Below the pieces are notes generated by a model. The model saw only the letters and a program-made list of their open reading frames with translations, was not told the DNA's origin and made no database searches. A stretch of DNA of 64,000 nt. It comes from Saprospiraceae bacterium. GTDB lineage: Bacteria > Bacteroidota > Bacteroidia > Chitinophagales > Saprospiraceae. Below, piece after piece: positions 17,501 through 26,267 of the stretch. The position numbers and the translations under genes were made by a program. Every line of letters begins with the position of its first letter. Position 1 is the first letter of the stretch. The DNA lies in contig JAGNXB010000002.1 in the NCBI GenBank assembly GCA_017985675.1, positions 102,343 through 166,342 on the forward strand, in the 5' to 3' direction.

Positions 17501-18694
17501 ATGAATCTACACGAATACCAAGGGAAAGAATTGTTGAAGCAATATGGTGTTAAGATCCAGGAAGGATATCTTGCCACTACTGTCGAGGAAGCAGTTCAAT
17601 CTGCTCAAATGATAAAAGACAACTACCAATCAGACTGGTGTGTAGTGAAAGCACAAGTACATGCGGGGGGCAGAGGAAAAGGCGGCGGCGTAAAGCTCGC
17701 CAAAAATGAGGAGCAGGTAAAAGAGCACGCTTCCAATATTCTCGGGATGATGCTGGTCACTCCCCAGACAAGCCAAGAAGGAAAGCTAGTGCGGAAAGTA
17801 TTGATCGCGCAGGACGTTTATTACCCAGGTGAATCTGAGACCAAAGAATACTATGTATCCGTGCTGACAGACCGTGCACGCCAATGCAATGTCATTATTT
17901 ATTCGACGGAAGGCGGAATGGATATTGAAACAGTTGCAGAGCACACCCCACATTTAGTACACAAGGAATATGTTGATCCAACACTTGGCCTTCTGCCCTT
18001 CCAAATCAACAAAATTGCCTTCAATCTAGGACTGGAAGGTCCGGCTTTTAAAGAAATGCGCGGTTTCATCCAATCAGTTTACAAGGCATTTATCGGAGCT
18101 GATGCTTCCCTCTTTGAAATAAACCCTTGTCTTAAAACAAGCGATAACAAGGTTATAGCTGTAGATGCTAAAGTAGTATTGGACGATAACGCATTATTTC
18201 GGCATCCTGATTTGGCGGCATGGCGAGATACTGACGAAGAGGATCCTACAGAGGTCGAAGCACGCAGCCACAACTTAAATTATGTCAAGCTCGATGGCAA
18301 TGTAGGTTGTATGGTCAACGGCGCTGGTTTAGCTATGTCCACAATGGATATCATCAAACTTTCCGGCGGGGAGCCCGCAAACTTTCTTGATGTAGGGGGC
18401 ACAGCAGATGCTGATCGCGTTGAAAAAGCTTTCCGGATTATTTTACGAGACCCTAATGTTAAAGCCATCCTCATAAATATTTTTGGGGGGATAGTACGGT
18501 GCGACCGGGTTGCACAAGGCGTTGTTGATGCCTATCGAAATCTTGGCAATATTCACGTTCCAATCATTGTTCGTCTACAGGGTACAAATGCCGATATAGC
18601 TCAACAAATAATCAAAGATTCCGGCCTGAAAGTATACTCAGCCATTTTATTGCAGGAAGCAGCTGATTTAGTCAACCAAGTACTAAAAGATTAA
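17501..18694 (+). CDS. sucC: Succinate--CoA ligase (ADP-forming) beta subunit
   Basis: TCA-cycle enzyme making ATP (or GTP) from succinyl-CoA. It is full length at 397 residues. The ATP-grasp domain begins MNLHEYQGKELL; the Gly-rich KAQVHAGGRGKGGGV (about 50-64) follows, and SLFEINPC carries metal ligands. The C-terminal CoA-ligase domain contains LDGNVGCMVNGAGLAM, NFLDVGGTAD and NIFGGIVRCD. The alpha subunit sucD is not adjacent, which is common in Bacteroidota. The next gene is convergent. Confidence 0.97.
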   Translation: MNLHEYQGKELLKQYGVKIQEGYLATTVEEAVQSAQMIKDNYQSDWCVVKAQVHAGGRGKGGGVKLAKNEEQVKEHASNILGMMLVTPQTSQEGKLVRKVLIAQDVYYPGESETKEYYVSVLTDRARQCNVIIYSTEGGMDIETVAEHTPHLVHKEYVDPTLGLLPFQINKIAFNLGLEGPAFKEMRGFIQSVYKAFIGADASLFEINPCLKTSDNKVIAVDAKVVLDDNALFRHPDLAAWRDTDEEDPTEVEARSHNLNYVKLDGNVGCMVNGAGLAMSTMDIIKLSGGEPANFLDVGGTADADRVEKAFRIILRDPNVKAILINIFGGIVRCDRVAQGVVDAYRNLGNIHVPIIVRLQGTNADIAQQIIKDSGLKVYSAILLQEAADLVNQVLKD

Positions 18695-18766
18695 CTTAGG
18701 GACATTTCAGTTTAGGGTATTCTTGACAATCGGCAGGTCAAACGGGTATTTACGCATAACACTAGT

Positions 18767-19462
18767 TTAAATATCAAACGTAAATCCTTCTTCTAAAACG
18801 ATTTCATACCTTTCCTTGTCAAATCGATACAGCTTAGCAGGTCGATGTGCAACTCCAACCTGAGTGATACGCAAATCAACGAGGATGTTCATTGAAAGCA
18901 TCTTTTTCCTGAAGTTGCGTTTATCCATTGGCACTTGCAGAATAGCTTCATAAAGTTGTTGAAGTTCAGTGAGGGTAAATTGCTGGGGCAATAATTCGAA
19001 GCCAACTGGTTGGGTTTTAACGCGCTTTTTTAATTTATTAAAGCAGGCTTCAAGTATTTCATTGTGGTCAAATGCAAGCGGCATGCGCAAGGCATCCTGT
19101 ATATTGTGCCATTGTGCTTGTTCCGCCCAGGACGATGCTCTAAGCTCGTTGTTTTCAAGTTTAATTAATGAGTAGTAGGCAATTGTAATGACCCTGCCGG
19201 AAGGATGGCGATTGACGCTACCAAAAGTGTGTACCTGCTCCAAATAAACATCCTTAAGTCCAACTAAGTGTTGTAGAACGCGGGCTGCCGCCACATCCAA
19301 ATTTTCTTCTGGCAATACCATATCACCCGGCAGACTCCATTTTTCTTTATGAGGTGCGGCACTTCTTTGGACCAAAATGACCTTCAATTCATCCCGGTTA
19401 AATCCGAAAATTACATTGTCAACTGAAATTGCGGACCTTAGGACTTGATCAAATTTTGCCAT
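18767..19462 (-). CDS. Nudix-domain transcriptional regulator, NrtR-like
   Basis: A 231-residue two-domain protein. The N-terminal Nudix fold (about 1-145) keeps G-x5-E-x7-R (GDMVLPEENLDVAAAR), but the catalytic REUxEExGU segment reads RVLQHLVGL, with all three glutamates lost. It should therefore bind a ligand rather than hydrolyse it. The C-terminal part (about 150-231) is a winged-helix-like domain, as in NrtR/AraR-type regulators that sense ADP-ribose or sugar derivatives. It is divergent from ltaE, with 93 bp between, and its target could be there or elsewhere. Ligand and regulon are not determinable from the sequence. Confidence 0.85.
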   Translation of the reverse strand: MAKFDQVLRSAISVDNVIFGFNRDELKVILVQRSAAPHKEKWSLPGDMVLPEENLDVAAARVLQHLVGLKDVYLEQVHTFGSVNRHPSGRVITIAYYSLIKLENNELRASSWAEQAQWHNIQDALRMPLAFDHNEILEACFNKLKKRVKTQPVGFELLPQQFTLTELQQLYEAILQVPMDKRNFRKKMLSMNILVDLRITQVGVAHRPAKLYRFDKERYEIVLEEGFTFDI

Positions 19463-19542
19463 TCAGGCTGATTGTAAGGTGGTAACTTGCTCAAAAATAA
19501 CTAAAAGTATTGGTAGAAACAACACTAGTATGTTGATTTCTG

Positions 19543-19550
19543 TACATTTG
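19543..19550 (+). promoter_or_regulatory. -7 box (TACATTTG) for ltaE
   Basis: Perfect TAnnTTTG match ending 5 nt before the ltaE ATG, so the mRNA may be leaderless. No TTG is found at the usual 19-21 bp upstream, which could mean activator dependence. Confidence 0.5.
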
Positions 19551-19555
19551 TTCAC

Positions 19556-20578
19556 ATGATAAATTTAACTTCCGACACACTCACAAGGCCCACACAGGGA
19601 ATGTTACAAGCTATGATGAATGCGGATGTAGGCGATGATGTGTTTGGCGAGGACCCAACAGTGAATAAGTTGGAAGGATATGTGGCAGAAAGATTTGGTA
19701 TGCAGTCAGCCTTGTTTTGTCCCTCCGGGACGATGGCCAACCAAATAGCATTGAAGGTACATACCAGACCATTGGATGAAGTAATCTGCGATATCAACTC
19801 ACACGTTTATCAATATGAGGTAGGCGGGTATGCCTTTCATTCCGGCATCGGTATCCAATTGCTGGAAGGCGACTTTGGACGTTTACATGCTGCCCAAATT
19901 GAAGCTGCTATTCGACCTGAAAAAGACTGGCTACCAAGTTCCCGATTGGTGGTCCTTGAAAACACTTGTAATAGAGGAGGTGGTAGCTATTACACCATTG
20001 ACCAAATCTTACCCATAAGAGAGGTCTGTAAGCGAAATAATCTTGCACTTCATTTGGATGGAGCACGACTATTCAACGCACTGGTAGAAACCTCAGAAAC
20101 AACTGAACAATGGGGTGCTGCTTTTGATTCCATTTCCCTTTGCCTTTCGAAAGGTCTTGGTGCTCCTGTTGGCTCCATGCTGATAGGGTCCTATTCTTTT
20201 ATAAAAGAATCCCGGCGGGTACGAAAGGCAATGGGCGGGGGCATGCGCCAGGTTGGGTATCTTGCGGCAGCAGGTATATATGCCCTGGGAAATCATGTTG
20301 ATCGCCTGAAAGAAGACCATCTCCATGCCCAGTGGTTATCAAAAGCACTGGAAGAAGCGAATTGGGTGACTAACATCAAACCTGTGAGCACAAATATTAT
20401 CCTCTTTGATGTAAATCCCGCTTGGACGGCGGAACAAGCCCTTGAGGCTTTGGCGTCAGCAGGTATCAAAGCCGCTGGTTTCGGTCCTCAAACTATTCGT
20501 TTTGTCACGCACCTCGATGTTACCCCTGAGATGGCGCTTACTTCATGCCGGATTATTAAGAACCTGAAAATAGATTAA
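19556..20578 (+). CDS. ltaE: Low-specificity L-threonine aldolase
   Basis: PLP enzyme splitting L-threonine or L-allo-threonine into glycine and acetaldehyde. Its 340 residues start INLTSDTLTRPT, the hallmark N-terminus of the family. The PLP phosphate region is FCPSGTMANQIAL, the conserved Asp is in LHLDGAR (Asp168), and the Schiff-base Lys199 is in SLCLSKGLGAPVGS, followed by RKAMGGGMRQVG. It supplies glycine and is divergent from the NrtR-like regulator. Confidence 0.95.
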   Translation: MINLTSDTLTRPTQGMLQAMMNADVGDDVFGEDPTVNKLEGYVAERFGMQSALFCPSGTMANQIALKVHTRPLDEVICDINSHVYQYEVGGYAFHSGIGIQLLEGDFGRLHAAQIEAAIRPEKDWLPSSRLVVLENTCNRGGGSYYTIDQILPIREVCKRNNLALHLDGARLFNALVETSETTEQWGAAFDSISLCLSKGLGAPVGSMLIGSYSFIKESRRVRKAMGGGMRQVGYLAAAGIYALGNHVDRLKEDHLHAQWLSKALEEANWVTNIKPVSTNIILFDVNPAWTAEQALEALASAGIKAAGFGPQTIRFVTHLDVTPEMALTSCRIIKNLKID

Positions 20579-20581
20579 CAC

Positions 20582-21178
20582 TCAGGACTCAATACCCTTC
20601 CTTCTGTTGAGTTCATCACGAATAGCCGCGGCATGTTCGTAATCTTCATTATTCAACGCATCCTGAAGCAATTTTTCCAGCGCTACAATGGAATGCTGAT
20701 CTAATGTTTTGGTCTCGTCCTCTAACGCTAAGGGTTGGGAGGTTTTTACTGTTGAACCTTCATTTTCCTCATCAAGCACTACACCTGCAGATTCCATTAT
20801 AAACTCAAAGGTAAATATGGGGCATTTAAATCTGACAGCGAGTGCAAGTGCATCGGATGTACGGGAATCAATTTCAATTTGCTCACCTTGACGTTCACAT
20901 ACCAATCGGGCATAAAAGATTCCATCCAGAAGGTTATTGATAAGTACTTCCTTCAAAGTTATGTCAAATGACTCAATCGTTTTTTTAAAAAGGTCATGCG
21001 TCAAAGGCCGATTCGGCGTCATACGTTCCATTGCAACAGCAATTGCCTGAGCTTCAAAGCCACCAATTACAATGGGCAAGCGGCGGCGTCCTCCTTTTTC
21101 ACCGAGTACTACGGCGTAATTATGCGATTGCGTTACACTATGGGAAAGTGCTACTATATCAAGTTCTATTTTTTTCAT
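20582..21178 (-). CDS. Bifunctional nuclease family (DUF151) protein with UVR motif
   Basis: The N-terminal two thirds match the DUF151/bifunctional-nuclease fold: AVVLGEKGGRRRLPIVIGGFEAQAIAVAM, RPLTHDLF and SRTSDALALAVRFKCPIF. The C-terminal 40 residues are a UVR helix hairpin (ALEKLLQDALNNEDYEHAAAIRDELNRR), as found in UvrB, UvrC and Clp-associated proteins. The frame continues upstream to 21232, but MKKIELDIVALS at 21178 is the usual start. It follows etfA by about 60 bp on the same strand and is probably the last gene of an etfB-etfA operon. The biological role in bacteria is unsettled. Confidence 0.92.
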   Translation of the reverse strand: MKKIELDIVALSHSVTQSHNYAVVLGEKGGRRRLPIVIGGFEAQAIAVAMERMTPNRPLTHDLFKKTIESFDITLKEVLINNLLDGIFYARLVCERQGEQIEIDSRTSDALALAVRFKCPIFTFEFIMESAGVVLDEENEGSTVKTSQPLALEDETKTLDQHSIVALEKLLQDALNNEDYEHAAAIRDELNRRKGIES

Positions 21179-21236
21179 TTCAGATCCATGCTTACTCATG
21201 TGGGTATCGTTAAGACCATTGTAAAAAGGCATTATT

Positions 21237-22193
21237 CTAACCCGCCAGAGATTTCTTAATAGCCGCTGTTAGCCGGGGCACCACTTCAAATAAATCTCCT
21301 ACGACACCATAGTCGGCAGCCTTAAAAAATGGTGCTTCAGGATCTTTGTTTATGACGACAATGACCTTGGAACGGTTGACTCCTGCCAAATGTTGGATAG
21401 CTCCAGAAATACCTATTGCAATGTACAAATTGGGACGAATCGCTATGCCTGTTTGTCCCACATGCTCATGATGAGGCCTCCATCCTGAATCGGCAACTGG
21501 CCTGGAGCACGCTGTCGTTGCACTTAATACTTCGGCCAGGTCTTCAATTAATCCCCAATTTTCAGGACCTTTCAAACCCCGACCTCCTGAAACGACAACC
21601 GTTGCTTCCGGCAGTGGCACTATACCTTCCACCTTATCCACTTTAATAACCTTATACCTGGAAGACATTACTGGCAAATCAATACTTTCCACCGGAGCGT
21701 TGCCTCCATTGGCTTCAGGCTGAAGTGCATTTCCCATTACCGACAAGACACTTATGGGTGTCAATATTTGATAATCGGCAAATGCTTTTCCTGAAAAAGC
21801 ACCTTTTCGAACTGTAAATGGCGACAAATTTGACGGCAACTCTCCTACTCCACTTACAGATCCGGCTTTTAACCGGACTGCTATCCTACCAACAAGCGAT
21901 TTCCCATTAGCCGTATGTGATAGGACAACTATTGTTGCACCCTCTTTGAGGGCCACCTCCGCGATTGCAGTAGAATATGTTTGTGAATCAAATTGTGCAA
22001 AAGCGGTATCGGCTAAGTGTAATACTGACGAAGCACCGTATATACCACAAGATCCTGGATCAGAAGACGGCCCTAGTACTAATGCTTTGCACGAAAGCCC
22101 AGTCTGCTCTGCCAACTTTCTACCGTAAGTAAGCGCCTCTTGTCCAGCTTTTTTTATCAGTCCGTTTACTGTTTCTACGAATACCAAAACCAT
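21237..22193 (-). CDS. etfA: Electron transfer flavoprotein alpha subunit
   Basis: FAD-binding subunit that passes electrons from acyl-CoA dehydrogenases to the respiratory quinone pool. Its 318 residues include an N-terminal adenine-nucleotide-hydrolase-like domain. The C-terminal FAD domain shows SGGRGLKGPENW, SRPVADSGW, the HVGQTG motif and ISGAIQHLAGV. It lies 36 bp downstream of etfB on the same strand, forming the ETF heterodimer pair. Confidence 0.97.
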   Translation of the reverse strand: MVLVFVETVNGLIKKAGQEALTYGRKLAEQTGLSCKALVLGPSSDPGSCGIYGASSVLHLADTAFAQFDSQTYSTAIAEVALKEGATIVVLSHTANGKSLVGRIAVRLKAGSVSGVGELPSNLSPFTVRKGAFSGKAFADYQILTPISVLSVMGNALQPEANGGNAPVESIDLPVMSSRYKVIKVDKVEGIVPLPEATVVVSGGRGLKGPENWGLIEDLAEVLSATTACSRPVADSGWRPHHEHVGQTGIAIRPNLYIAIGISGAIQHLAGVNRSKVIVVINKDPEAPFFKAADYGVVGDLFEVVPRLTAAIKKSLAG

Positions 22194-22229
22194 ACAAAAT
22201 AACTTTCAATGTGATAAAATGAAGCCTAA

Positions 22230-22970
22230 TCAAAGAATCTTTGCATCCTCCTTCAGGAGGCGGACAAGTTCATCCATATTGTCAGCATCAACCAATTTAA
22301 CTGTAGATTTTTCCTTAGGCAATGCATATTGTGCAATGCCTACACGTGGCTTTTCACCCGTTGGCAACACTACGTTCAAGGCCTTTGTTTTTGCCATCAT
22401 GATACCCCGCATGTTGGGGATTCGTTGTTCGGCCAAATCTTTCGCAGCACTCAAAACAAAGGGAATAGAAGTCTCCACTGTTTCTACACCGCCTTCTACC
22501 TCCCGATTCACAATGGCTTTCGAGCCATCCAGATCAAGTTTGTTGGCGTAGGAGATAAAGGGCCAGCCAAGTATCTCAGCGACCATTGCTCCCACCTCTG
22601 AACCATTATAATCAATACTCTCTTTTCCAAGAAAAACCAGGTCATATTGACCAGATTGGCAATGATGAGCAATTTCATGTGCGACAAAAAAGGCATCTAA
22701 GGGGGCGCTATCAACCCGGATTGCATCATCAGCGCCTATTGCCAATGCCTTGCGAATGACTTGGTCACAATCAGCTTCGCCTATAGAAATAACTGTTACT
22801 GTACCGCCTTGTGCTTCTTTGATTTCAAGTGCACGGACCAATGCATACCACTCATCGTATGGATTCATAATAAATTGAACCCCATTTGTATCAAAGCGGG
22901 TATTGTTATCCGTGAAACCTATTTTGGCCGTGGTATCTGGTGTTTTGCTTACTGCAACTAATATTTTCAT
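22230..22970 (-). CDS. etfB: Electron transfer flavoprotein beta subunit
   Basis: AMP-binding partner of EtfA with 246 residues. It begins MKILVAVSKTPDTTAKI, contains the NPYDEWYALVRALEIKE segment, the DLVFLGKESIDYNGSEVGAMVAE nucleotide region and the ETF beta signature near VNREVEGGVETVETSIPFVLSAAKDL. It is the first gene of the etfB-etfA(-DUF151) operon, with a clear -7 box upstream at 23008-23015. Together they serve fatty-acid or amino-acid beta-oxidation. Confidence 0.97.
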   Translation of the reverse strand: MKILVAVSKTPDTTAKIGFTDNNTRFDTNGVQFIMNPYDEWYALVRALEIKEAQGGTVTVISIGEADCDQVIRKALAIGADDAIRVDSAPLDAFFVAHEIAHHCQSGQYDLVFLGKESIDYNGSEVGAMVAEILGWPFISYANKLDLDGSKAIVNREVEGGVETVETSIPFVLSAAKDLAEQRIPNMRGIMMAKTKALNVVLPTGEKPRVGIAQYALPKEKSTVKLVDADNMDELVRLLKEDAKIL

Positions 22971-23348
22971 AGTAATTTATTGTCCTTATGACCTGCTTTT
23001 GGCGTTGCAAATATAGACAAATTAGCCTCATTAATTGTTGACTGCAGCGATTGCCTTTCTGTGTTTTGACTAGGTGTTTTTAGATATTGGGTGGATTGTC
23101 ATGACTACTATCCTACCTGATCGTATCTTTATCTTGAGTTGTTAGATTAGGATTTAATACATATTCGATTATGGTTAATTTCTAATCAATGGAACACATA
23201 TCTATCGTCAAACACGTTCTTGAGGAGGTATAAAACCCCGCACGACAAATGTCATACGCACAGACTTTTGTATAAGAGGATGGTTTTACTTATAGGACGC
23301 TACCACGATTTTTCAATATTGAATCATTATTTTAGCTAAATTTAATGA
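22971..23348. other. Intergenic region between divergent etfB and the TPR gene
   Basis: About 380 bp without a gene. It contains the etfB promoter box near 23008-23015 (minus strand) and a TATTTTAG near-match at 23328-23335 ahead of the TPR gene. A weak GATTAG...CTAATC dyad is also present. I see no RNA gene or repeat. Confidence 0.6.
23008..23015 (-). promoter_or_regulatory. -7 box (TATATTTG) for etfB
   Basis: Read on the minus strand the box is TATATTTG, a perfect TAnnTTTG. It lies within TGTCTATATTTGCA, 14 bp identical to the box ahead of the DegT aminotransferase operon at 59269-59276. Confidence 0.6.
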
Positions 23349-23660
23349 ATGGCCCGAATAGATCAAATTCTTGCACTACTTGAACAAACACCAGACGACC
23401 CATTCCTTCGCTTTGCTCACGCGAAGGAACTGGAAAATTGCGGTTTGCTGACAGCGGCTTTGGCAGCCTGGTCTTGGTTTCCCGAAAATGCTCCCGACTA
23501 TAATGGTTTTTATTATCATTATGGTCAACTCCTCGCGAAAGAAAATCAGCAGGACAAGGCAATTTTTATTTTGAAACAAGGTCTTGATAAAACGAAAGAA
23601 CAAGGCGACCGGCACGCATACAGCGAACTTCGGTCCTTGTTAGATGAAGTAGTGGAATAG
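23349..23660 (+). CDS. Small TPR-like protein
   Basis: A 103-residue protein made of helix pairs with tetratricopeptide spacing: PDDPFLRFAHAKELENCGLLTAALAAW, then YNGFYYHYGQLLAKENQQDKAIFILKQGLD. It has no signal peptide, so it is cytoplasmic and probably binds a partner protein. I recognise similar short TPR proteins in Bacteroidota but no defined function. It converges on dapF, the stops being 7 bp apart. Confidence 0.8.
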   Translation: MARIDQILALLEQTPDDPFLRFAHAKELENCGLLTAALAAWSWFPENAPDYNGFYYHYGQLLAKENQQDKAIFILKQGLDKTKEQGDRHAYSELRSLLDEVVE

Positions 23661-23667
23661 CTGTCCT

Positions 23668-24468
23668 TTATTGTGGCCGTATTTCCCAGGTGCCTGAAAA
23701 GACAGCTTTCGCCGGACCTGTCAACCAAATATCCCTAAAACCAAAAGTTCCTGCTTCCCAACGCACGCTCAATTTTCCGCCTCGCGTTTTTATATCAATA
23801 TTTTGTTTGCCCCCAAGTCCTGATCTGGAAGACCAAGCTATTGCTGCTGCTGTGACTCCTGTACCACATGACAAGGTTTCATCTTCCACACCACGCTCAT
23901 AGGTTCGAATTGTTAATTCGTTTGTCCCGGTTTGAACCAGATTAACATTAATGCCTTCCTCCTTCCATGCATCACCGAATCTTATCAAACGCGCTACCTC
24001 ATTAAGGTTAGACTGTTCAACCTCCTCAACAAATTTGATGTAATGTGGTGATCCTGAATCAATAATCAAATCTTCATTGTTGTGATCTACTTTCCTAATG
24101 GACTTCATATGCACAGAAATCAAATCATTTGGCTCTATTCGGGCTTCATGATCACCATCTGCAGCAACAAAATACGCCTCCCTGCCAATCCATCCTAACT
24201 GATGTGCAAAAGACGTGATACATCTTGATCCATTGCCACAAAAGGTGGACTCACGCCCGTCCGCATTGTAATAGACCATTCGAAAGTCATATCCCCCTGT
24301 TTTCTGAAGTAACATCAAACCATCTGCTCCAATACCGAAATGCCTGTCGCAAAGCAATGCAATTTGGTTGCCAGATAATTCCCTTTCCCAATCGCCGAGT
24401 GCATCCTCTACCAAAATAAAATCATTCCCCGTACCTTGATATTTCCAAAACGATAACAATTGAGGCAT
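23668..24468 (-). CDS. dapF: Diaminopimelate epimerase
   Basis: Converts LL- to meso-diaminopimelate for lysine and peptidoglycan synthesis. Both catalytic cysteines are in context: CGNGSRC in the first half and LSCGTGVTAAA in the second. FWKYQGTGNDFILVED at the N-terminus and GERGVEDE-like residues before the second Cys (YERGVEDETLSCGTG) are typical. It has 266 residues, normal for the family. The small membrane protein gene ends 3 bp upstream, so the two are co-transcribed. Confidence 0.96.
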   Translation of the reverse strand: MPQLLSFWKYQGTGNDFILVEDALGDWERELSGNQIALLCDRHFGIGADGLMLLQKTGGYDFRMVYYNADGRESTFCGNGSRCITSFAHQLGWIGREAYFVAADGDHEARIEPNDLISVHMKSIRKVDHNNEDLIIDSGSPHYIKFVEEVEQSNLNEVARLIRFGDAWKEEGINVNLVQTGTNELTIRTYERGVEDETLSCGTGVTAAAIAWSSRSGLGGKQNIDIKTRGGKLSVRWEAGTFGFRDIWLTGPAKAVFSGTWEIRPQ

Positions 24469-24471
24469 AGC

Positions 24472-24690
24472 TTATTGATTTACATTGTTTGAGCCACTGG
24501 AGAGCGTGTCTATTGTAGATCCGTCTAATGGAGACGCCTCTGGCATGGTCATGTATCGGAAAAACATCAAGCTCAACATCAACAAAATCAATCCCAAACC
24601 AAGGAAAGAAAAACGCCATCCCCAAATATTTCCTCCAAATGAATTGTGCGCTGCCTGATCATGTTTAGATTTAGGATTTTCAGGATGCAT
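24472..24690 (-). CDS. Small single-pass membrane protein upstream of dapF
   Basis: A 72-residue protein with a polar N-terminus (about 1-24), one hydrophobic helix (GWRFSFLGLGLILLMLSLMFFRY, about 24-46, split here by its cytoplasmic edge) and a Ser/Asp/Asn-rich tail. I do not recognise a family. It is supported by its position (3 bp before dapF, same strand) and by a perfect -7 box upstream on its strand at 24734-24741. It may form an operon leader gene. Confidence 0.65.
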   Translation of the reverse strand: MHPENPKSKHDQAAHNSFGGNIWGWRFSFLGLGLILLMLSLMFFRYMTMPEASPLDGSTIDTLSSGSNNVNQ

Positions 24691-24733
24691 AAACTAATCG
24701 TTTAAAAAAGAAGTTAGTATTATATTGCGATGG

Positions 24734-24741
24734 CAAATATA
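24734..24741 (-). promoter_or_regulatory. -7 box (TATATTTG) for the small membrane protein-dapF unit
   Basis: Minus-strand TATATTTG, a perfect TAnnTTTG match, about 44 nt upstream of the ATG at 24690. The spacing to any -33 TTG is not canonical. Confidence 0.45.
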
Positions 24742-24783
24742 CCCATTCCCGACTTCCTCTTTTGATCATTCAAGATTACAGTT

Positions 24784-26202
24784 ATGAAGCAACTTGGTTT
24801 ATTCATACTCATTTCTGTCAGCAGTGCCTTATTTGCTATTGGCTTATATAGGGCATTTGCTCCTCCGAGCACGATTATTATTCAGGATGAGCACAATGGT
24901 CAATTTACCCGTTCTCTACTGCCAATTGACCCAGCATTTCAAATGGAAGAAGGAAAATATCTTGCTCCGGTTGATTTCACCCATACTGCGGCGCTTGTCA
25001 CACCGACAGTTGTAAATATCAAGTCGACCAGGGGTGGAGATTATAGCTTGTTCCAACTAGACGCACCTTCTTCCACAGGATCCGGCGTGATTATTTCATC
25101 CAATGGATTTATAGTTACTAATAACCACGTTATTGAGGGCGGTGAATCGATAGAGGTTACACTACATGACAAACGCGAATATAAAGCTACCCTCATCGGG
25201 GTGGACAAATCCACAGATATAGCTTTGCTGCGCATAGCAGCTGAGGATTTGGAATATGTGCGTTTTGCTAATTCCGATAGTCTCCAGGTAGGTGAGTGGG
25301 TAGTCGCTGTCGGCAATCCGTTTAATCTGGAATCCACGGTTACCGCGGGTATTGTCAGTGCGAAGGGACGCAGCATTAATATCTTGAATGACACCTATCG
25401 CATTGAATCATTTATCCAGACAGATGCTGTAATTAATCCGGGAAATAGTGGTGGTGCACTGGTAAATAATCGGGGCGGATTAGTAGGGATCAATACCGCA
25501 ATAGTTACAAAAAGCGGAAACTATGAGGGCTACTCATTTGCAATTCCTTCCAATTTGGCCTTAAAAGTGGTGCGGGATTTAAAGGAGTTTGGCACGGTGC
25601 AACGTGGATTTTTAGGGGTAAATGTAGAAAATCTGAATCAGGAGACGGCTAAATCTGTTGGAATGAAACCCGGTGATGGCGTGCTAATTACTGGAGTTAA
25701 CCAAGGTGGCGCAGCTTATGAAATAGGACTTCAAAAAGGCGACATTCTTTATTCGATCAACAAAAACAAAGTGAGTTCAGTACCTCAACTGCAAGAAAAT
25801 GTTGCCAGGTACCGCCCAGGTGAAAAACTTAAGATACTCTATTTCCGTAATGGCAAACCTTTAGAAGCCGAAGTTATACTGAAAGAAATTCAACAAGAGC
25901 TTTCTGTTTTGGACCCTAGAGCCGCTTCCATTCTGCAAGGTACCGGGCTTGAAGTCCGTGAGTTGACCAGAGTTGAGATCAATACGTATGGGGCATGTGG
26001 GGGCATAGTTCAGTCTGTGCAACGCGATAGCCCTGCAGATCAGGTGAATATTGAGTCGGGTTTCTTGATAAAAAAAATCAACGGTCAACGTGTTCGGGAT
26101 TTAAGTACAATGCTTGACTATTTCCAAAAACCTGGGAAGCTTGTTTTGGAAGGGGTGTATAAAAACTTCCCGGGCGAATACAAGTATATTTTTAAACAAT
26201 AA
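24784..26202 (+). CDS. htrA: HtrA/Do-family periplasmic serine protease
   Basis: A 472-residue envelope quality-control protease. An N-terminal hydrophobic segment (LGLFILISVSSALFAIGLY) is a signal peptide or anchor. The trypsin-like domain has the triad His in TNNHVIEGG, Asp in STDIALLRI and Ser in INPGNSGGALVN. Two PDZ domains follow (about 285-370 and 390-465), the first with GFLGVNVENLNQETAKSVG. It is a single-gene unit between the divergent dapF operon and the carboxylase gene, and would degrade or refold damaged exported proteins. Confidence 0.95.
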   Translation: MKQLGLFILISVSSALFAIGLYRAFAPPSTIIIQDEHNGQFTRSLLPIDPAFQMEEGKYLAPVDFTHTAALVTPTVVNIKSTRGGDYSLFQLDAPSSTGSGVIISSNGFIVTNNHVIEGGESIEVTLHDKREYKATLIGVDKSTDIALLRIAAEDLEYVRFANSDSLQVGEWVVAVGNPFNLESTVTAGIVSAKGRSINILNDTYRIESFIQTDAVINPGNSGGALVNNRGGLVGINTAIVTKSGNYEGYSFAIPSNLALKVVRDLKEFGTVQRGFLGVNVENLNQETAKSVGMKPGDGVLITGVNQGGAAYEIGLQKGDILYSINKNKVSSVPQLQENVARYRPGEKLKILYFRNGKPLEAEVILKEIQQELSVLDPRAASILQGTGLEVRELTRVEINTYGACGGIVQSVQRDSPADQVNIESGFLIKKINGQRVRDLSTMLDYFQKPGKLVLEGVYKNFPGEYKYIFKQ

Positions 26203-26267
26203 ATGCCCTTGAGTGCATTAATTTCTCCGAATGTAAGCATATTGGGCCACGAAAAGACCCTTTTGCC

